A stretch of DNA of 7,850 bases. Origin: Patescibacteria group bacterium. GTDB taxonomy: Bacteria; Patescibacteriota; Dojkabacteria; SC72; T1SED10-24. Below the pieces are notes generated by a model. It did not search any database, had not been told where the DNA came from, and saw only the letters and a list, made by a program, of their open reading frames with translations. The DNA lies in NCBI GenBank assembly GCA_007130415.1, contig SLSN01000026.1, positions 1-7,850 on the forward strand, given 5' to 3'. Shown here piece by piece: positions 6,256 to 7,850 of this stretch (positions are counted from its first letter, which is position 1; every line of letters begins with the position of its first letter). The position numbers and the translations under genes were made by a program.

Positions 6256-7850
6256 ATGAAGGAACTCAGCTATATAGAAATCAGAGAAAAATATTTGCAA
6301 TTCTTTGCAGCCAATAATCACGCCATAATTCCAAGTGCATCCCTAGTACCAGAAAATGACCCTTCTACACTATTTGTTAACTCGGGCATGTTCCCTTTGA
6401 TACCATTCCTCCTGGGTGAAAAACATCCAGCAGGTACAAGATTAGTAAACTCCCAAAGGTGTGTTAGAACAATAGATATAGCAGAGGTCGGAGATACCTC
6501 ACACTGCACTACTTTTGAAATGTTAGGTAATTGGTCTCTAAATGACTACTTTAAAAAAGATGCAATTAATCTAACCATTTCTTTTTTTGTTGATGAATTA
6601 GGAATTGATATAGAAAGAATATATGCAACCGTATTCGAAGGAGACAAAGACGCACCCAGAGATGATGAATCCATTAAGATTTGGCTAGAACTTTTTGAAA
6701 AAAGAGGTATAAAAGCAGAAGTAGGAAAAGGTGAAAGGATACAGGCTTATGGTAAAAAAGACAATTGGTGGGAACTATCTGGAGGCGGTCCATGCGGTCC
6801 TTGTACAGAAATTTTTTATGACACCGGCAAGGAAATTTGTGGGGATAATTGCCACATAAGTTGTGATTGTGGAAAATATTTAGAGATTGGGAACAATGTC
6901 TTAATGGAATATTTTAAGCAAGGAGACTCTTACAAACCCTTGGGCAGACACAATGTTGATTTTGGTGGAGGATTGGACCGTTTAGCTCTAATACTACAAA
7001 ACAAAAGTAGTGTTTTCGAAACAGATATATATAGTCCAATACTGAAAAAAGTCCAAGACTTGAGCAAAAAAGATGAAATACATTCACAACGTATTGTAGT
7101 AGACCATATAAAAGCAGCAACCTGGATTATTATGGACGGTATTACACCAGGCAGGACAGAAAGAGAATATATCCTACGTAGATTGATTCGCAGAGCCGTA
7201 AGACATGCGAAAATTTTGGGTATAGAAGAAAACTTTACAAAAAAAATTGCTTTAGTAGCTATCAAACAATTTTCTCAAGTATGGAAAGAACTAGATGAAA
7301 GAAAGGAAAAGATATTGGAGATATTAGAAAAAGAAGAAGAAAAATTCAACAAAACTCTGAGAGATGGAATCAAAGAAGTAAAAAAGATCGCCCAAAGCAC
7401 AAAACAAAAATTTAAAAATGAAAATGGTATTTCTTTCAAAATATATGAAACCTATGGTTTCCCCCCTGAAATGTTTTTAGAAGAATTGCAAACTGAAGGA
7501 ATAGAAATCGATGAGGATTCTTTTTGGAAAAATCATAATCGTGCATTTCAAGAGCATCAAGAAAAATCAAGATCTGCAAGCAAAGGATTTTTTAAGGGAG
7601 GGCTCGCAGACACTTCAGATAAGAGTGTCAAATTACATACAACAACCCACCTTCTACTAAAAGCACTAAAAGATGTTCTTGGACCAGAAGTCTATCAAAA
7701 AGGTAGCAATATAACTCCTGACAGATTAAGATTTGACTTCCCTAGTGAACAGAAGTTAAGCCAAGAGCAGATAGAAGAAGTTGAAAGAATCGTTAATGAT
7801 GCCATAAAGCAAGGCTTGGACATAAGTTTTGAAGAAAAAAATAAAGATGA
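6256..7850 (+). CDS. alaS: Alanyl-tRNA synthetase, N-terminal part (runs off right edge)
   Basis: AlaRS is a class II synthetase that charges tRNA-Ala and hydrolyses mischarged Ser- and Gly-tRNA-Ala in a zinc-dependent editing domain. The 531 visible codons are open throughout. Visible parts are the catalytic core with the motif 2 region (VNSQRCVRT, 64-72; FEMLGNWS, 87-94), GGGPCGPCTEIFYD (176-189) and motif 3 (GGGLDR, 237-242). The tRNA-binding region follows (about 260-425). The editing domain then begins at HTTTH (461-465). In E. coli the corresponding HxxxH is near residue 564. Here KGGLAD (447-452) leads almost directly into it, so the beta-barrel that normally carries a GGQ-type motif appears absent. 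Four extra cysteines (195, 199, 203, 205) follow the catalytic signature. The ATG is the first in frame after a TAA at 6235 and has no Shine-Dalgarno. Identity is secure. Confidence 0.97.
   Translation, partial: MKELSYIEIREKYLQFFAANNHAIIPSASLVPENDPSTLFVNSGMFPLIPFLLGEKHPAGTRLVNSQRCVRTIDIAEVGDTSHCTTFEMLGNWSLNDYFKKDAINLTISFFVDELGIDIERIYATVFEGDKDAPRDDESIKIWLELFEKRGIKAEVGKGERIQAYGKKDNWWELSGGGPCGPCTEIFYDTGKEICGDNCHISCDCGKYLEIGNNVLMEYFKQGDSYKPLGRHNVDFGGGLDRLALILQNKSSVFETDIYSPILKKVQDLSKKDEIHSQRIVVDHIKAATWIIMDGITPGRTEREYILRRLIRRAVRHAKILGIEENFTKKIALVAIKQFSQVWKELDERKEKILEILEKEEEKFNKTLRDGIKEVKKIAQSTKQKFKNENGISFKIYETYGFPPEMFLEELQTEGIEIDEDSFWKNHNRAFQEHQEKSRSASKGFFKGGLADTSDKSVKLHTTTHLLLKALKDVLGPEVYQKGSNITPDRLRFDFPSEQKLSQEQIEEVERIVNDAIKQGLDISFEEKNKD

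Overview
The window looks like a chromosomal segment of a Candidate Phyla Radiation (Patescibacteria) bacterium or a close relative. It is AT-rich by eye, tightly packed, and uses AGA for most arginines. Supporting signs are an IF-2 whose G domain starts almost at the N-terminus, a compact alanyl-tRNA synthetase, a sortase with a TCWP active site, and nearly no Shine-Dalgarno sequences. No plasmid, phage, IS, CRISPR or RNA-gene signature is visible. Reading frames fit the standard bacterial code; no conserved domain is interrupted by TGA. The lineage call is an inference from gene features, not from a marker search.

The left part (1-2560) is on the minus strand: dnaJ, then nusA, then infB, which runs off the left edge. 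nusA and infB form a transcription/translation operon 28 bases apart, without the rimP, ylxR or ribosomal-protein genes often found around them. A short hairpin with a T-rich tail lies between dnaJ and nusA. It is either the dnaJ terminator, a nusA leader attenuator, or both.

The right part (2643-7850) is on the plus strand. A sortase overlaps a membrane-anchored solute-binding protein of the SBP_bac_1 type by 11 bases. Next comes an unrecognised two-TM surface protein with Ig-like domains and an 8-G tract. Last is alaS, which runs off the right edge. The first three look like a cell-envelope module: a transpeptidase, a binding protein with no permease or ATPase beside it, and an adhesin-like or scaffold-like protein.

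The most consistent unexplained signal is transcriptional. Several genes have a good -10 element placed so that transcription would begin at, or within a few bases of, the start codon. This fits leaderless mRNAs. The one clear Shine-Dalgarno belongs to infB, an operon-internal gene. The dnaJ and sortase promoters lie back to back in one short intergenic region. The other points worth checking are the nusA leader hairpin, the apparent loss of the beta-barrel before the AlaRS editing domain, and the poly-G tract, where a one-base slip in either direction truncates the surface protein.
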